Assembly: GCA_038144835.1 (NCBI GenBank)
Contig: JAYQON010000002.1
Location: 36,366-100,365, forward strand
Length of the DNA stretch: 64,000 nt
DNA from: JALHOQ01 sp038144835
Lineage (GTDB): Bacteria > Bdellovibrionota > Bdellovibrionia > Bdellovibrionales > UBA1609
Reading direction: 5' to 3'
Part shown: piece after piece, positions 62,424 to 64,000 of the stretch
Layout of the letters: each line of letters opens with the position of its first letter
Numbering within the stretch: position 1 is the first letter of the stretch
Notes under the pieces: model-generated
Database searches by the model: none
What the model was told of the DNA's origin: nothing
The model's input: the letters and a program-made list of their open reading frames with translations, nothing else
Made by a program: the position numbers and the translations under genes

Positions 62424-64000
62424 TTATAGCGTTTTTGACTCTATTCTGGATTCGGCATTTGTCATCGACGGTGATGGCAGGGTCGTGTATTGCAACGATG
62501 CGGGAGCAGCGTTTTTTCAATCGTCTATCCGCAGGCTGGTCAATAAGGCGGTTCTGAGCGATTTTGTTGAAATACGAGAGAACAATATCTTTCCGTTCAC
62601 TGAAGCCTCGTTGGGTCGTCGCGAGCCAACGCCCTTCATAGAAACCGAATTCAACTTAATTAAGGGTGACCGAAAGGGAAAACTTCAGCTGGCGATACGT
62701 CCCTTAAATGGTGAGCACTGGTTAGTTTTTTTTCGCGATGTGAGTTTGGAAGAGGCGCTCTATACAAAATTTCGTTCCGAACTCGCACAAAAAGAGGAAT
62801 ATGCTCGCAATTTAGAAAAATTGGTCGAGGCCAGAACTGCAGAACTACGCTCGGTAAATCAATCTTTGAATGCGATTTTAAATTCTTTAGGTCAGGGATT
62901 TTTTACCTTCAATAAGAAGGGAGAATGCGGGCCCATTTACACGCGCGCATGCGAGACGATATTAGAAAAGGTACCCTCGGGCGAGCCAGCGTGGCAGATT
63001 TTGGCCATCGAGGAGCATCATCGGCCTCAGTTTCATCAATGGACTGAGACCCTGTTCAACGAAGTATTGCCGTTTGATGATCTGAGAGCTCTTGGACCTG
63101 AGATTTATCCTCATTCCAAGGGACGACATATAACTTTGGAATTCTATCCCATTCGTGCGGACGGGAACTCCATTTCTGAAGTGGTTGTAGTTGCAACTGA
63201 CAAAACGGCGGAACATGAGGCTCAGCAAAAGTTAGAAATTGAGCGCCAATTCGGCGCCATGATCCTCAAATACACGAAGAATAAAGAGCAGTTTCTGCTA
63301 TTTTTGGCGTCGATCAGGCAGACCATGGTAAAGTTACTTTCTCTGGCTAAACACCCGCTTTTGAGTAGTGAATTAAACGAAAGCTTTAGAATACTGCACA
63401 CGCTTGAGGGAGAGGCGGGGGCTTTTTCAATGCGACAACTTCGCCTGGATGCACGCTCATGCCAGGAGTGTATTGAGGACTACAAAAGTTCAGAGGCAAT
63501 ACCGGGAGAGGTTCAGCAAGTTTACTTACAGGCCTTGTTGGACATGAAAGGTCGCTACGAGGAATTTTTGTCCGCCAATGAGAATATCTTTTCACTGTCA
63601 GATCTAAAAAAAGGACGACAGGTGGAAGTTACCTATGAGACCTTGCGAGGTTTTTATCAAGAGCTATCCGATGCCGGCATTGATGCGCGATTGAAGAGCA
63701 GATATCAGGATTTGTTTTTTAAGGTCTCTCTGCAGAGTCGACTGACATATTTCGATGGCCTAATTCAGAATGTGGCTGAGAGGCTCGGCAAAAAGGTCAG
63801 ACCCTTACTGATCGAAGGTGGAGATTTGCGTATTTTTCCCGAACCACATGAAAAAATCTTTGCAACTATGGTGCATGCCTTTCGCAATGCGGTTGACCAT
63901 GGCTTGGAAATGCCTGAGGAGCGTGAGTGGATAGGAAAGGATCCTGCGGGACAGATAAAAATCAAGGCTGAATTTTTTGAGCAGAAAATGCGTCTAGTAA
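62416..64000 (+). CDS. Sensor protein with PAS-like, Hpt and CheA-type ATPase domains, partial
   Basis: An open reading frame from ATG 62416 to the window edge with no stop (528 codons visible). Residues about 1-120 resemble a PAS domain (FDSILDSAFVIDGDGRVVYC), a coiled coil follows (EKLVEARTAELRSVN), then a second PAS-like region (about 150-260). Residues 316-345 hold an Hpt-like motif, FRILHTLEGEAGAFSM, with phospho-acceptor H328; the usual HxxKG lysine is Glu here. HAFRNAVDHGLEMPEERE, with N491, is the CheA-type N-box. The rest, and any P5 or receiver domain, lie beyond the window. It overlaps the STAS gene by 8 bases. Confidence 0.88.
   Translation, partial: MVDYSVFDSILDSAFVIDGDGRVVYCNDAGAAFFQSSIRRLVNKAVLSDFVEIRENNIFPFTEASLGRREPTPFIETEFNLIKGDRKGKLQLAIRPLNGEHWLVFFRDVSLEEALYTKFRSELAQKEEYARNLEKLVEARTAELRSVNQSLNAILNSLGQGFFTFNKKGECGPIYTRACETILEKVPSGEPAWQILAIEEHHRPQFHQWTETLFNEVLPFDDLRALGPEIYPHSKGRHITLEFYPIRADGNSISEVVVVATDKTAEHEAQQKLEIERQFGAMILKYTKNKEQFLLFLASIRQTMVKLLSLAKHPLLSSELNESFRILHTLEGEAGAFSMRQLRLDARSCQECIEDYKSSEAIPGEVQQVYLQALLDMKGRYEEFLSANENIFSLSDLKKGRQVEVTYETLRGFYQELSDAGIDARLKSRYQDLFFKVSLQSRLTYFDGLIQNVAERLGKKVRPLLIEGGDLRIFPEPHEKIFATMVHAFRNAVDHGLEMPEEREWIGKDPAGQIKIKAEFFEQKMRLV

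Noticed and set aside
62416..64000. Frameshifted or broken kinase gene
   Set aside because: The frame is open from the ATG to the window edge; it only lacks a stop because the window ends.

Overview
The window looks like a chromosomal core segment of a Gram-negative, probably motile and possibly predatory bacterium of the Bdellovibrio type (Bdellovibrionota, former deltaproteobacteria). The reasons are an MglA-type GTPase gene in the ffs-dnaX-ybaB-recR cluster, Tol-Pal and FtsEX/EnvC/Ctp envelope genes, a proteobacterial-type GshA, tandem ArsA-like ATPases, many exported proteins without an obvious function, and TPR/winged-helix regulators. This placement is inference; no 16S gene is present. 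I see no insertion sequence, prophage, CRISPR array, rRNA operon or conjugative element. No stretch longer than about 300 bases lacks a gene.

Layout. 0-2.7 kb (minus): tolQ-tolR-tolA and a membrane-anchored hypothetical. 2.8-8.5 kb (plus): Rrf2 regulator, sufB, sufC, sufD, sufS and an Nfu carrier, a tightly overlapped Fe-S assembly operon. 8.5-10.9 kb (minus): a zinc-metalloprotease-like lipoprotein and an overlapping exported partner. 11-15.5 kb (plus): a small unknown protein, ftsE, ftsX, a degenerate M23 (EnvC-like) protein and a carboxy-terminal protease, with a good promoter in front. 15.5-17.9 kb (minus): RlpA-like protein and trigger factor. 18-22.9 kb (plus): two ArsA-like ATPases, TPR lipoprotein, EI24-family membrane protein and gshA. 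23-30 kb: pepA (minus), then clpP, clpX and lon (plus). 30.2-32.7 kb (minus): a tandem AAA+ ATPase of ClpA/ClpB type that carries a signal peptide, the most unusual gene here. 32.9-41 kb: regulators, tRNA-Val, a TPR glycosyltransferase-like membrane protein, small envelope proteins and a PilZ protein. 41-46 kb (minus): PPTase, nadA, mglA, recR, ybaB, dnaX and the SRP RNA. 46-48.5 kb: SrkA-like kinase, YgjP-like metallopeptidase and an exported hypothetical. 48.5-53.2 kb (minus): an unbroken run of panG-like, panB, panC, coaBC, coaX and panD. 53-59 kb: 5'-nucleotidase, rhodanese, hppD, hmgA and ribD. 59-64 kb (plus): a partner-switching signalling operon (RsbU-like phosphatase, RsbW-like ATPase, STAS protein, CheA/Hpt-type kinase) that runs off the window.

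How the genes work together. Several blocks are nearly complete pathways: SUF Fe-S assembly, pantothenate to 4'-phosphopantetheine, tyrosine catabolism through homogentisate, septal peptidoglycan control, and ATP-dependent proteolysis. The signalling operon at the right edge appears self-contained. The observations most worth pursuing are the exported double AAA+ ATPase, the right-edge signalling operon with an altered Hpt motif, a candidate frameshift site in dnaX, the panG-like gene completing the pan/coa operon, and the ArsA-pair locus sitting between tig and clpP.
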